From assembly GCA_009692275.1 (NCBI GenBank), contig SHZL01000024.1, positions 1 to 16,484 on the forward strand: DNA of 16,484 nt, given 5' to 3'. Numbering within the stretch: position 1 is the stretch's first letter; every line of letters starts with the position of its first letter. The position numbers and the translations under genes were made by a program. Positions 6,954 through 15,017 of the stretch are shown here, in pieces. The stretch comes from Lysobacterales bacterium. Lineage in GTDB: Bacteria; Pseudomonadota; Gammaproteobacteria; Xanthomonadales; SZUA-36. The notes under the pieces were generated by a model. It was not told the origin of the DNA. It saw only the letters and a list, made by a program, of their open reading frames with translations, and did not search any database.

Positions 6954-7640
6954 TCAGCGTGCAGGATTGCCGCCCATTAACTGGTACGGTCCACCTCTCT
7001 CCAGTGCTGCCTGGTAGGCCGGCAGGGCGCGAATCTTTACCAGGAATGCAGCCAGGCTGGGATAGTTGGTGGAGAGGTTGGTACGGACTTCAGCCGCCTC
7101 GACGGCGAAGCTCATCTGGATGTCCGCAGCGGTCATTTCGTTGCCGCAGAACCAGGTAGATTTTTGCGGGCTTGATTCCATGAAGTCCAGGTTGCGCTTG
7201 ACGTTGTGGTCAAGGTAGCTGGCATGCACCTTCGCGGCAATTCCTTTTGCGACTGGCTTGATGAAAAACGGCATGGGCGCTGTTTCAATGCGGTGCAGAA
7301 TCAGTGACACAATCATCAGCGGCATAAAGCTGCCCTCGGCATAGTGCAGCCAGTAGGTGTATGCGAGTCTCTCCGGAGTACGCGCGGCGGGCAACAATCG
7401 CCCGTCCTCGTAGTTGCCAACCAGGTATTCAACAATGGCGCCGGATTCGGCAATGGTGAGATCTCCGTCAGTGATCACAGGAGATTTGCCCAGCGGATGC
7501 ACGGCCAGCAATTCCGGCGGCGCCAGGCCGGTCTTCGCGTCGCGTTTGTAGCGCTTGATGCGGTATTCCACACCGAGCTCTTCAAGCAGCCACAGGATGC
7601 GCTGCGAACGGGAATTTTCCAGGTGATGAAGTGTGAGCAT
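6954..7640 (-). CDS. glutathione S-transferase family protein
   Basis: A 228-residue protein with the usual two-domain GST layout. The thioredoxin-like N-terminal domain (about 1-80) has LHHLENSRSQRILWLLEELGVEY, the cis-Pro segment GKSPVITDGDLTIAES (the ES pair binds the glutathione gamma-glutamyl group) and GAIVEYLVGNY. The all-helical C-terminal domain includes RLAYTYWLHYAEGSFMPLM and the conserved N-capping-type segment EMTAADIQMSF. The substrate cannot be predicted; members conjugate or reduce electrophiles. No strong ribosome site precedes ATG 7640. It is on the same strand as kamA but about 90 nt upstream of that promoter, so it is probably a separate unit. Confidence 0.9.
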   Translation of the reverse strand: MLTLHHLENSRSQRILWLLEELGVEYRIKRYKRDAKTGLAPPELLAVHPLGKSPVITDGDLTIAESGAIVEYLVGNYEDGRLLPAARTPERLAYTYWLHYAEGSFMPLMIVSLILHRIETAPMPFFIKPVAKGIAAKVHASYLDHNVKRNLDFMESSPQKSTWFCGNEMTAADIQMSFAVEAAEVRTNLSTNYPSLAAFLVKIRALPAYQAALERGGPYQLMGGNPAR

Positions 7641-7709
7641 GAAGTAAAGTCCGTTTCAGAGTCCGGCGCGCAATATACGGCAGAAACATCTCCATGCCCA
7701 ATCAAGCCG

Positions 7710-7832
7710 CCGGGCAAGCATGGGGGCGCAACCCGAGTCCGGTACCCTTTTCCGGGGGACGGCGTGAATACATCCCTGTAGCCTCGAATGCGGCTTCCCT
7801 GCCGCATACGCTCCCGGAAAAGGCTCCCCGCC
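7710..7832 (-). repeat. structured repeat, copy A (inverted relative to copy B)
   Basis: Read on the minus strand, this 123-nt stretch aligns without gaps to 8047-8169 on the plus strand, at about 71% identity (87/123, counted by hand). It folds into an inner 7-bp hairpin, ATGCGGC/GCCGCAT with loop AGGGAA (7788-7807). Around it is an outer 11-bp stem (7746-7756 with 7813-7823). See copy B for the compensatory changes. Confidence 0.72.
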
Positions 7833-7947
7833 CCGGTTTGCTTGTCGTTATGGCACCGCAGAGCCGTTCAAACTTGCGGATTCATTCGGTATTGCGTCGC
7901 AGCACCCAGCGTCCGAGGACAGGGAGTGGGGAGTTCCTTCTGGACCG

Positions 7948-8020
7948 TCGCCAGCAGGGCGGGGATTGCTCCCGGCAATCCTTCCGCATTTCCTCCATCC
8001 CTGGAGGTCGATGCTGGCGA
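7948..8020. repeat. multi-hairpin core between the two repeat copies
   Basis: A perfect 9-bp stem, TCGCCAGCA (7948-7956) with TGCTGGCGA (8012-8020), encloses two perfect hairpins. One is GGATTGC/GCAATCC (7963-7981, 5-nt loop) and the other CCTCCA/TGGAGG (7992-8007, loop TCCC). Together they form a plausible three-way junction. It could act as RNA or as a DNA cruciform; the strand cannot be told. Confidence 0.55.
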
Positions 8021-8046
8021 GGAGCCGACAGGGCTAAGCGAGATGT

Positions 8047-8169
8047 GGCGGAGATCCCTTCCCAGGAGCGTATGAAACAGGGATGTTTCATTCGAGCCCC
8101 CAGGGACGGGTTTACGGCGTCTCCTGGAAAGAGATATCGGCCGCAACTCGCGCCCCCCAGCCTGCACGG
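8047..8169 (+). repeat. structured repeat, copy B
   Basis: This copy has inner hairpin ATGAAAC/GTTTCAT with loop AGGGAT (8072-8091) and an outer stem (8058-8068 with 8121-8131, 10 of 11 pairs). Against copy A the inner stem differs at three pairs, all compensated, while the loop and the flanks GAGCGT and TCGAG are the same. That pattern points to selection on structure. The two copies face each other as inverted repeats about 214 nt apart. Confidence 0.72.
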
Positions 8170-8320
8170 TGAAATCACGGCGTGCCCAGAAAGAACTCCC
8201 CGTTCCCTGGCCCCTGCGGCAACTCTACGGCCACGTATTACCCGCATGTTTGTTCCGCAGGGATTTCCACCGTGCTAGAGTCAGTGCCAGTCCATAAGGG
8301 AAGGTCGGCACGAACCTGTC

Positions 8321-9919
8321 ATGAGTAACTCTGCCCACTACGATGCCATAGTCATTGGCGGCGGCCACAATGGCCTGACCTGCGGCGCCTACCTCTCCAT
8401 GGCTGGCAAGAAAACCCTGGTACTGGAACGGCGCCACGTCATTGGCGGCGCGGCAGTGACCGAGGAATTTTCTCCCGGGTTCAGGACGTCCACCTTCTCC
8501 TACGTCATGAGCCTGCTCCATCCAAAAGTAATCCGTGACCTCGGGCTGTATGAACTTGGGCTCACCATTCTGCCCGCCACCGATTTGTTCTGCCCCATCG
8601 GCAAGGACAATCACATCATTTTCAGTGGCGACGTGCGCAAGAATGCCGAGCAATTCGGCCGGTTCTCCCGCCGCGACGGGGCCATTTACGAGGAGTTTGA
8701 CAAGTACCTGAACGAAGCTGCAAGCGTCGTGCGCAAGATCCTGCTGGACACGCCGGTCGATCCCACCCGGCGGGATCTGAAGAGCTTGCGCGAACTGGCA
8801 GCATTTGCCTGGAAATACCGCAAGATCGGCAAAACTTTCTACCGCCTGGTTGACCTGATGACCATGAGCGCCGACGACTTCCTGGCGCGCTGGTTTGAGC
8901 ACAGTGTGAATCGCGCGGTGCTGGCCTACTACTGCTCGGTCGGCACCTTTGCCGGCCCGAAAACTCCGGGTTCAGCCTACGTTGTTATGCATCACATCAT
9001 GGGTGAGCATGCAGGCGCAGGTGGCTGGGGCTTTGTGCGTGGTGGTATGGGCGAGATCAGCGAGGCCATCGCTGCATCCGGGCGCCGGCACGGCATGACC
9101 ATTAGAACAGGAGCCGAAGTAAGCCGGGTCGAGGTTGTTGGTGACCGCGTCAGCAAAGTGGTCACCACGGGTGGAGATGAGTACTCGGCGCAAGTCGTTG
9201 TGTCCAACGCCAGTTGCAAGGTGTTGTTTGAAAAAATGATCGCACCGGAGCACCTGCCGCCGGAGTTTTTAAAGCACATCCGGGCTTACCGCACATTCTC
9301 CTCTGCGTTCAAGATCAACGTCGCTGCCGAGGCTGCGCCCAGGTTTTCTGCATTTGATGCGGCAAAATGCGGCTTCGCTGCGCCCAACTATGTGCACATT
9401 GGACCCGACATTGAATACCTGCAGGCGGCGTTTGATGATGCGGCCAGGGGCAATTATTCACGGCATCCGTTCATAACGGCAGTCGTCCCAACCATGGTTG
9501 ACGACACGCTTGCACCCAGGGGCAAGCACGTCATCAACCTGTTCGGCGGCCATGCACCTTACGAATTAAAAGGCAGTAACTGGGAACGCGAACGGGAAGG
9601 TTTCCTGAAAAACGTGTACGCGACCATTGATGAACTTGCGCCCGGTTTCAGCGGCGGAATTATTGACCAGCAAGTGCTGTTGCCCCCGGACATCGAGCGC
9701 ATCATCAACTCCCCCCACGGGCACATATTCCACGGTGAACTGGCCCTGGAGCAGCTGTTTTTCCAGCGCCCGGCGCCGCATTACGCCGACTATCGCTCGC
9801 CTATAGCGGGCCTGTACCAGTGTGGCGCTTCCACCCACCCCGGCGGGGGCGTTTCGGGAATTCCCGGGCACAATGCAGCACGCCGGATTCTGCAGGACTG
9901 GACGTCACTGCCCCGCTAG
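8321..9919 (+). CDS. FAD-dependent oxidoreductase, PYROXD2/phytoene-desaturase-like
   Basis: A 532-residue flavoprotein of the CrtI/PYROXD2 group. The N-terminal dinucleotide fold is YDAIVIGGGHNGLTCGAYL (about 7-25) followed by TLVLERRHVIGGAAVTEEF. A C-terminal FAD contact, GLYQCGASTHPGGGVSGIPGHNA, is a hallmark of the group. AFKINVAA and the GWGFVRGGMGEISEAI segment (about 240-256) also fit. These enzymes oxidise, desaturate or isomerise hydrophobic substrates; no carotenoid genes lie nearby, so a PYROXD2-type role is likelier than carotenoid synthesis. ATG at 8321 is chosen because homology begins right after it, although the ribosome site is weak. Its stop lies only 2 nt from the convergent peptidase stop, leaving no room for a terminator between them. 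Confidence 0.88.
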   Translation: MSNSAHYDAIVIGGGHNGLTCGAYLSMAGKKTLVLERRHVIGGAAVTEEFSPGFRTSTFSYVMSLLHPKVIRDLGLYELGLTILPATDLFCPIGKDNHIIFSGDVRKNAEQFGRFSRRDGAIYEEFDKYLNEAASVVRKILLDTPVDPTRRDLKSLRELAAFAWKYRKIGKTFYRLVDLMTMSADDFLARWFEHSVNRAVLAYYCSVGTFAGPKTPGSAYVVMHHIMGEHAGAGGWGFVRGGMGEISEAIAASGRRHGMTIRTGAEVSRVEVVGDRVSKVVTTGGDEYSAQVVVSNASCKVLFEKMIAPEHLPPEFLKHIRAYRTFSSAFKINVAAEAAPRFSAFDAAKCGFAAPNYVHIGPDIEYLQAAFDDAARGNYSRHPFITAVVPTMVDDTLAPRGKHVINLFGGHAPYELKGSNWEREREGFLKNVYATIDELAPGFSGGIIDQQVLLPPDIERIINSPHGHIFHGELALEQLFFQRPAPHYADYRSPIAGLYQCGASTHPGGGVSGIPGHNAARRILQDWTSLPR

Positions 9920-9921
9920 GG

Positions 9922-12225
9922 TCACGAGTCCTTGCCCGCAACCGGGGTTTGCTGGTCTGCCGGCGCAGCGATCAAACCGGCCAATTGGTCTATCCTCGCA
10001 GCCATCGATTCGAGCACCTTTGCAGCAAGTTCAATCTGCGCATCAACTTTGGCATACTGCTTTTGTTCAATGGCTTCACGCACGCCGGGAATGGTCTTCA
10101 CGCCATAACCGGTGTAGAAGCCCGGGGCATAAATGAAATGCTTGAACCATGGACGGCCATCCAATCCATCCTTGCGCGTGAGCAAGTGCTCGCTGGAATA
10201 GAGTAGTTGATTGATCTCGGCTGACGAGGTTGCATGCTCGTCAGCCGCGAAGCTGAACGCCTTCGCCGCCGTTTCCAGGTGTTCGACCGCATTGTTCAGC
10301 GGCGCGAAATTAAAGAAGGGCACCGGCTCTTTCTTTGAGGGCGGACCCAGGGTTTTGTTCGGGTCGAGCGCGGCAGCATAGATGCCGTCGGCGATCATCT
10401 GGTTGGTCTCTGCGGCTTCCGTGCGCTGTTTTTCTGCCAGCTCCTCAAGCTCAGTGACATACAGCTTGATGTTGTCCACGAAACCGTTGAATTCAAACGG
10501 CAGGCGCGGGGCATTGGCCAGCCGCAGAGTTGCGCGACCGGCAACCTTGGCCAGGGTCACGCCGTAAAGCAGTCCCGGGTCCTGCCACGTGGTGAAGTGT
10601 TCATACGTATCATAGAGGGTGTGGTAACTGCCGTCCTCACCTTCGCCCCCGAAGGCGATGTTGGCGGACGCGATGCCAAGGTGCTGCAGGAAAGGCGTAA
10701 AGTCCGAGCCTGAACCCAGCGGCTCAATGCGCAGTTCCTTGCGGTCTTTGGCTTCGGCCTTGGCCTTGTCATCTTTGGCGTAGACCAGTTCATAGGCATG
10801 CTTGCGCTCCTTCAGGGGAACATCAATGCGCGGGTCATAGACTTCTTGCAGGATCTGGTTGAAAAACAGCTCCAGGGTGTGGCTGCCGCCAACCTGTACA
10901 AGGCCACGGCTGTAACCATCGGTATTGAGGTAGGCAACCGTATGCTGCTGCAGCTCAGTGGCATGTTCCTCGACCCACTCGGTAGATCCGATCAGGCCAG
11001 GTTCCTCGGCATCCCAGGCGGCATAAATAATGGTGCGCATGGGCGGATGTCCGCGCGCCGCCAACCCGGCCACGGCTTTGGCTTCGGCCAACATCGCCAC
11101 TTGTCCAGACAATGGGTCGGCCGCACCATGATTCCAGCCGTCGTAGTGGTTGCCGCGGATCACCCATTCGTCCGGATAGGTGCTGCCGGTAAGGCGCGCG
11201 ATCACGTTGTAAATGGTGATCATGTCCCAGTTGAACTCCACCTTGAGGCGCACCCGCGCCGGGCCGGGTCCAAAGTGATAGGTGATGGGCAAATCGCCAC
11301 GCCACTCGGCGGGCACGACCGCGCCACCCATGGCCGCAAGCAGGGGCAGGGCGTCGCGATAGGAAATGGGCAGTACCGGAATTTTCGTTATGGTTGGAGC
11401 ATCTTCACGATCCAGTCGCCTGGCTGCCGTGGTAGCGCCCACGCCCGGGGTCAGCACATCACCCGGATACGTCGGGCTGTCCATCACCGAACCCCGCTGC
11501 ACGCCGCTGTCATTTTTGAACGGTCCCTTTGGATAGACGTCGCCGGCGCCGTAGCCATCGTCTGCGGGATCTGAATAAATAATCGTCCCAATCGCGCCTT
11601 TCTCAGCTGCCAGTTTGGGTTTGATGCCGCGCCACGACTCGCCGTACTTCGCAATGGCGATCTTGCCCGTGACATCGATGCCGTTGCGCTCCAGCACCTC
11701 GTAGTCTTCCGGCCTGCCGTAGTTCACGAATACCAGTTCACCTTCGACCTCGCCATCCACCGAGAATGCGTTATAGGGGGGCAGCAGGGTTTCACGCCTT
11801 GCGGTGCTTGGGTCTTCCGGCAAGGTCTCTTCCGTCAGTGAAGCAGTAAACGAGCCTGGAGCGAGCAGCTCAAGTTCGCGGATTTTCGGCGTGGGCAACA
11901 GCACTTCATACTCAGCGATTGCGACCTCAAAACCCCAGGACTTCAACAAGTCTGCGATGAATTCCGCATTGTCCTTGTCGGCTGCCGACCCCGCGTGGTG
12001 GGGGGTGGCGGACAGCTTGCGCAACCATTCATCCAGATCCTTGGGGTTGATCGAAGCATCCAATTGCACTTCAACGGCGCGTTGCTCCAGGCTACCGGCC
12101 TGGTCGAATCCCAGGATGTCGAAATCAGCAGTGTGGACACTTCCGGGCGCGGCCAGGAACACCAATGCCAATAAGGCTGGCATCGAAAAGCCATTCAACT
12201 TGAGTTTTCCCGCTAGATTGTTCAC
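9922..12225 (-). CDS. exported M28 metallopeptidase (glutamate carboxypeptidase II-like)
   Basis: A 767-residue zinc aminopeptidase/carboxypeptidase with the domain order of glutamate carboxypeptidase II: peptidase M28, inserted PA domain (about 150-300) and C-terminal transferrin-receptor-like dimerisation domain. The two-zinc site is complete: His360 (GNHYDGW), Asp370 (GAADPLSG), catalytic Glu407 with Glu408 (WDAEEPGLIGSTEW), Asp436 (NTDGY) and His535 (GSYHTLYDTYEHF). GTG at 12225 is chosen over longer frames (ATG 12249, 12405) because GGAG lies 7 nt upstream. It also gives a proper signal peptide, with lysines, ALLALVFLAAPGSVHTA and cleavage near residue 32. It probably acts in the periplasm on peptides with acidic C-termini, though specificity is unproven. 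It is monocistronic by spacing. Confidence 0.9.
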   Translation of the reverse strand: MNNLAGKLKLNGFSMPALLALVFLAAPGSVHTADFDILGFDQAGSLEQRAVEVQLDASINPKDLDEWLRKLSATPHHAGSAADKDNAEFIADLLKSWGFEVAIAEYEVLLPTPKIRELELLAPGSFTASLTEETLPEDPSTARRETLLPPYNAFSVDGEVEGELVFVNYGRPEDYEVLERNGIDVTGKIAIAKYGESWRGIKPKLAAEKGAIGTIIYSDPADDGYGAGDVYPKGPFKNDSGVQRGSVMDSPTYPGDVLTPGVGATTAARRLDREDAPTITKIPVLPISYRDALPLLAAMGGAVVPAEWRGDLPITYHFGPGPARVRLKVEFNWDMITIYNVIARLTGSTYPDEWVIRGNHYDGWNHGAADPLSGQVAMLAEAKAVAGLAARGHPPMRTIIYAAWDAEEPGLIGSTEWVEEHATELQQHTVAYLNTDGYSRGLVQVGGSHTLELFFNQILQEVYDPRIDVPLKERKHAYELVYAKDDKAKAEAKDRKELRIEPLGSGSDFTPFLQHLGIASANIAFGGEGEDGSYHTLYDTYEHFTTWQDPGLLYGVTLAKVAGRATLRLANAPRLPFEFNGFVDNIKLYVTELEELAEKQRTEAAETNQMIADGIYAAALDPNKTLGPPSKKEPVPFFNFAPLNNAVEHLETAAKAFSFAADEHATSSAEINQLLYSSEHLLTRKDGLDGRPWFKHFIYAPGFYTGYGVKTIPGVREAIEQKQYAKVDAQIELAAKVLESMAARIDQLAGLIAAPADQQTPVAGKDS

Positions 12226-12402
12226 ATGGGTGCTCCAAAAAAGGTTCATGGGGAAGGTATTCAATAAAGGCCTGCAACAGCTAGCATACAATGATCGAGG
12301 GGAACCGGGTGTGCAGGGCAGTACCCATGACCAACAGGGCAATTGTCGCTCATGAGGACCACACAGGCCAAGCAGGTGTGATGAGTCGACAGGATGAACC
12401 GA

Positions 12403-12451
12403 CAAAAAAAAAGGGCTGGAACCCGGTGGATTTGAGCCGGGTTCCAGCCCT
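12403..12451 (-). terminator. strong rho-independent terminator
   Basis: On the minus strand, a perfect 15-bp stem (12451-12437 with 12426-12412, starting AGGGCTGGAACCCGG) with a 10-nt loop is followed by nine Ts (12412-12404). It lies about 30 nt past the stop of the small secreted protein gene (12481-12864) and shields the peptidase gene downstream. Confidence 0.93.
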
Positions 12452-12480
12452 GTAGTTGTGCCTCCGTTTAGGCTAGTGGG

Positions 12481-12864
12481 CTAATTGCCGTAGCCATATC
12501 CGTTGTAGTAGCCGCGCCTGTCATCATGATGGCCGTGGTGCTTCTTGCCATGTTTCCAGCCCGGGCCATACCCAGGGCCGTAACCGGGGCCGTACCAGGC
12601 TTGTGGCGGCGGATAATAATAAGGGGCCGGGTAGTACACTCGGGCCGGGTAATACGCCGGAGCCGGATAGTACACCGGAGCCGGGTAATAGACAGGCCCG
12701 GTGCCCACCACGGCATAGCCATAGTTGCCGATTGGAACCCCTATGCTTACCGAAGCCCGGACACCTCCGCGCCCCCACCCGTGCGCCCACCCATTGGCTT
12801 GGGCCAGTGATGTTGCAGCCAGCAGTGGTAACCCGACAAATACTGCAGTGATGAGCTTGTACAT
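12481..12864 (-). CDS. small secreted Tyr/Pro/Gly/His-rich protein
   Basis: This 127-residue protein belongs to no enzyme family I recognise. It starts with a clear signal peptide, MYKLITAVFVGLPLLAATSLAQA, cut near residue 23. After a short Gly/Val stretch come about five YYPAP-type repeats (59-87), then GPGY repeats (92-102), a basic His-rich run KHGKKHHGHHDDRR and a Gly/Tyr tail. Such composition is seen in low-complexity envelope or surface proteins, and the histidines could bind metal; neither is proven. ATG at 12864 follows a near-perfect GGAGG by 7 nt, so expression is probably high. It is flanked by terminators on both sides (12933-12962 upstream, 12403-12451 downstream), so it is its own transcription unit. 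In the DNA the YYPAP codons give imperfect 15-nt tandem repeats. Confidence 0.85.
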   Translation of the reverse strand: MYKLITAVFVGLPLLAATSLAQANGWAHGWGRGGVRASVSIGVPIGNYGYAVVGTGPVYYPAPVYYPAPAYYPARVYYPAPYYYPPPQAWYGPGYGPGYGPGWKHGKKHHGHHDDRRGYYNGYGYGN

Positions 12865-12886
12865 TACGTTTCCTCCATGTCGCACT

Positions 12887-12900
12887 ATGTGCAGGCACAT
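12887..12900. promoter_or_regulatory. dyad upstream of the secreted-protein gene
   Basis: ATGTGC and GCACAT surround 2 nt, 23 nt before the ATG. It could be a small leader hairpin or an operator half-site pair. It is short enough to be chance. Confidence 0.25.
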
Positions 12901-12932
12901 CATGCATTGGAGGTACTGAATGGCGGCTGAAT

Positions 12933-12962
12933 AAAAAAGTGCCGCCCCGCGAGTGGCGGCAC
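12933..12962 (-). terminator. rho-independent terminator after the GFA gene
   Basis: On the minus strand, GTGCCGCC (12962-12955) pairs with GGCGGCAC (12946-12939) across an 8-nt loop, followed by TTTTTT (12938-12933). It starts 8 nt past the GFA stop and would end the ilvC-GFA transcript. Confidence 0.88.
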
Positions 12963-12970
12963 GGCTGGAT

Positions 12971-13384
12971 TTAAGCGGGATACTCCGGGAAACAGGGGAG
13001 CGCATCCCCGGAACACGACCAGGATACTTTCGAGTCCTGGAAAATACGCGCCTGGGGTGCGATGTTGGGTTCGACATCCAGCGTGCCTGCAGGGATGAAC
13101 ACCATGCCCATGCTGGGAATGTGCTTTGGCAAAGGCCCGCCACACACGGCGCAGAATGTGCGGGAGAAGCGCTGCGCTTCGGGAATTTTGTAGGTCTTTA
13201 TCAGGCTGGTGTCCCCGGTCCAGGTAATACCCGCGCTGTTTACAAACAGGTTGGACGCATGCCCGGTGCCCGAGGATTTGCGGCAACGCGAGCAATGACA
13301 GTGCATGAATCGTGTCGGATCGCCGCTAAGGCTGTAGTGTAAGGCACCGCAAAGGCAGGAACCGGTCAGTGTCTGTTCGCTCAT
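12971..13384 (-). CDS. GFA-family (CENP-V/GFA domain) zinc protein
   Basis: A 137-residue protein with the complete zinc-ligand pattern of the GFA domain: SCLCGAL (Cys10, Cys12), CHCSRCRKSSGTGHA (Cys29, 31, 34) and FCAVCGGPL (Cys78, 81). The family is named for glutathione-dependent formaldehyde-activating enzyme. Most bacterial members have no proven reaction, and formaldehyde activity should not be assumed. ATG at 13384 lies 16 nt after the ilvC stop, so it is probably cotranscribed with ilvC, and a terminator follows its stop. No functional link to branched-chain amino acid synthesis is evident. Confidence 0.9.
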   Translation of the reverse strand: MSEQTLTGSCLCGALHYSLSGDPTRFMHCHCSRCRKSSGTGHASNLFVNSAGITWTGDTSLIKTYKIPEAQRFSRTFCAVCGGPLPKHIPSMGMVFIPAGTLDVEPNIAPQARIFQDSKVSWSCSGDALPCFPEYPA

Positions 13385-13400
13385 GGTCCAGCGTCCCCTG

Positions 13401-14888
13401 TTAAACGAGGGGCTTCATTGCTGTCATGTAGCCACGCAGTGTACGCCCGACGACCTCCACCGGGTGGTTGCGCATGGCTGCGTTGACTTTAACCAGTTCC
13501 ATGTTGTCAACGTGGTTGTCCTTGAGCCCGTCTCTAGCCTCAGGCCCCTTCCCAATTACGTCCACACCTTGCCTGCGCATGAAATCCGCAAGCAATGGAA
13601 CGCAGGTCTGGGAGAACAGATAGCAGCCATACTCGGCCGTGTCGGAAATCACTACGTTCATTTCGTAGAGCTTCTTGCGCGCAATGAGATTTGCGATCAG
13701 CGGGGTTTCATGCAGGGATTCATAGTAAGCCGATTCCGGCAGGATACCGCCTTCCAGCATGGTCTCGTAAGCCAGTTCAACACCGGCCTTGACCATGGCA
13801 ACCATCAGGATCCCATGATCGAAATATTCCTGCTCGGTGATTTCCATGCTGCCGTTGGGGGTGGTTTCAAATGCAGTCTCGCCCGTTTCCCTGCGCCATT
13901 TGAGCAGGTTGGCGTCGTCTTTGGCCCAGTCTGCCATCATGCCCTGCGAAAATGCGCCGGACATGATGTCATCGAGGTGCTTACGGTACAGGGGTTGCAT
14001 GATGGCCTTGAGCTCTTCTGCCAACTGGTGGCATTTGATCTTGGCCGGGTTCGACAGGCGGTCCACCATGTTGGTGATGCCACCGATCTTGAGCGCCTCG
14101 GTCACGGTTTCCCAGCCATACTGGACCAGCTTGGAGGCGTAACCCGGGTCTATGCCTGCGGCGATCATCTTGTCAAAGCACAATAGCGAACCCGATTGCA
14201 GCATGCCGCAAAGGATGGTTTGCTCGCCCATCAGGTCAGATTTCACTTCGGCAATGGGTGAGGATTCAAGCACCCCGGCGCGGTCGCCGCCGGTACCCGA
14301 AGCCAGCGCCTTGGCAATTTCCAGGCCTTCACCCCTGGGGTCGTTTTCGCGGTGCACCGCAACCAGTGTGGGCACGCCAAAGCCGCGTTTGTATTCTTCG
14401 CGCACTTCCGTGCCGGGACACTTCGGCGCCATCAGCACCACGGTGATATCCGCACGAATTTGCATCCCTTCTTCAACCAGGTTGAAGCCATGGGCGTAGT
14501 CCAGGCAGGAACCTTTCTTCATCAGCGGCATGATGGCCTTGACCACACCGCTATGCTGTTTGTCCGGCGTGAGGTTTAGTACCACGTCAGCCTGGGGAAT
14601 CATTTCTTCAAACGTGCCCACGCTGAAACCGTTCTGGCTGGCGTTCTTCCAGGATTGGCGTTTGGCACTGATGGCGTCGGCGCGCAGTGCATAGCTGACA
14701 TCCAGGCCGGAATCGCGCAGGTTCAGTCCCTGGTTCAGTCCCTGCGAGCCGCAACCGACAATGACCAGCTTCTTGCCCTTGAGAAAGTCGCAGCCATTGG
14801 CAAATTCACTCCGATCCATGAAGCGGCATTTGCGCAGTTCTTCGAGCTGCAGGCGCAGCGGCAGGGTGTTGAAATAATTTTGTGCCAT
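13401..14888 (-). CDS. ilvC: ketol-acid reductoisomerase, class II (long form)
   Basis: This enzyme converts acetolactate or acetohydroxybutyrate to the dihydroxy acid with NADPH and Mg2+, the second common step to valine and isoleucine. At 495 residues it is the long, duplicated class II form, close to E. coli IlvC (491). The NADPH loop is IVGCGSQGLNQGLNLRDSGLDVSYALR, followed by AKRQSW, whose Arg and Ser bind the phosphate. APKCPGTEVREEYKRGFGVPTL, AEVKSDLMGEQTILCGM (metal Asp and Glu) and ESAYYESLHE, LYEMNVVISDTAEYG are family signatures. ATG at 14888 matches the family N-terminus (MAQNYFNTL). No ilvBN or leuA is adjacent. A dyad lies 36-51 nt upstream. Confidence 0.97.
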   Translation of the reverse strand: MAQNYFNTLPLRLQLEELRKCRFMDRSEFANGCDFLKGKKLVIVGCGSQGLNQGLNLRDSGLDVSYALRADAISAKRQSWKNASQNGFSVGTFEEMIPQADVVLNLTPDKQHSGVVKAIMPLMKKGSCLDYAHGFNLVEEGMQIRADITVVLMAPKCPGTEVREEYKRGFGVPTLVAVHRENDPRGEGLEIAKALASGTGGDRAGVLESSPIAEVKSDLMGEQTILCGMLQSGSLLCFDKMIAAGIDPGYASKLVQYGWETVTEALKIGGITNMVDRLSNPAKIKCHQLAEELKAIMQPLYRKHLDDIMSGAFSQGMMADWAKDDANLLKWRRETGETAFETTPNGSMEITEQEYFDHGILMVAMVKAGVELAYETMLEGGILPESAYYESLHETPLIANLIARKKLYEMNVVISDTAEYGCYLFSQTCVPLLADFMRRQGVDVIGKGPEARDGLKDNHVDNMELVKVNAAMRNHPVEVVGRTLRGYMTAMKPLV

Positions 14889-14924
14889 GACGGTGAGTCC
14901 AGAACGGGTTTAAAGGGCGATGGT

Positions 14925-14939
14925 TAAGGTGTCACCTTA
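14925..14939. promoter_or_regulatory. candidate operator upstream of ilvC
   Basis: TAAGGTG and CACCTTA form a perfect 7-bp dyad around one central base, 36 nt upstream of the ilvC ATG. The near-absent loop suits a dimeric protein site better than an RNA hairpin. The regulator is unknown and no clear -10/-35 pair was found beside it. Confidence 0.45.
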
Positions 14940-15017
14940 GCTCAGATTGTGCACCGGGTAAATTGAATTTTGAGCCTGGCGCGTACGGCTCCAGAAACCC
15001 TCGGGACGGCCTGCCCG

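Noticed and set aside
7694..8278. Several overlapping open frames on both strands in the 7641-8320 gap
   Set aside because: They run through inverted repeats and hairpins, have no recognisable domains or ribosome sites, and are better explained as structured repeat DNA with high GC.
8225..8902. Minus-strand frame of about 225 codons opposite the FAD oxidoreductase
   Set aside because: Fully antisense to a conserved gene with clear FAD motifs; the frame is open only because of codon bias.
12600..12700. Tandem 15-nt DNA repeats, considered as a repeat array or CRISPR
   Set aside because: They are the codons of the YYPAP protein repeats in a well-supported gene; units are imperfect and have no unique spacers.
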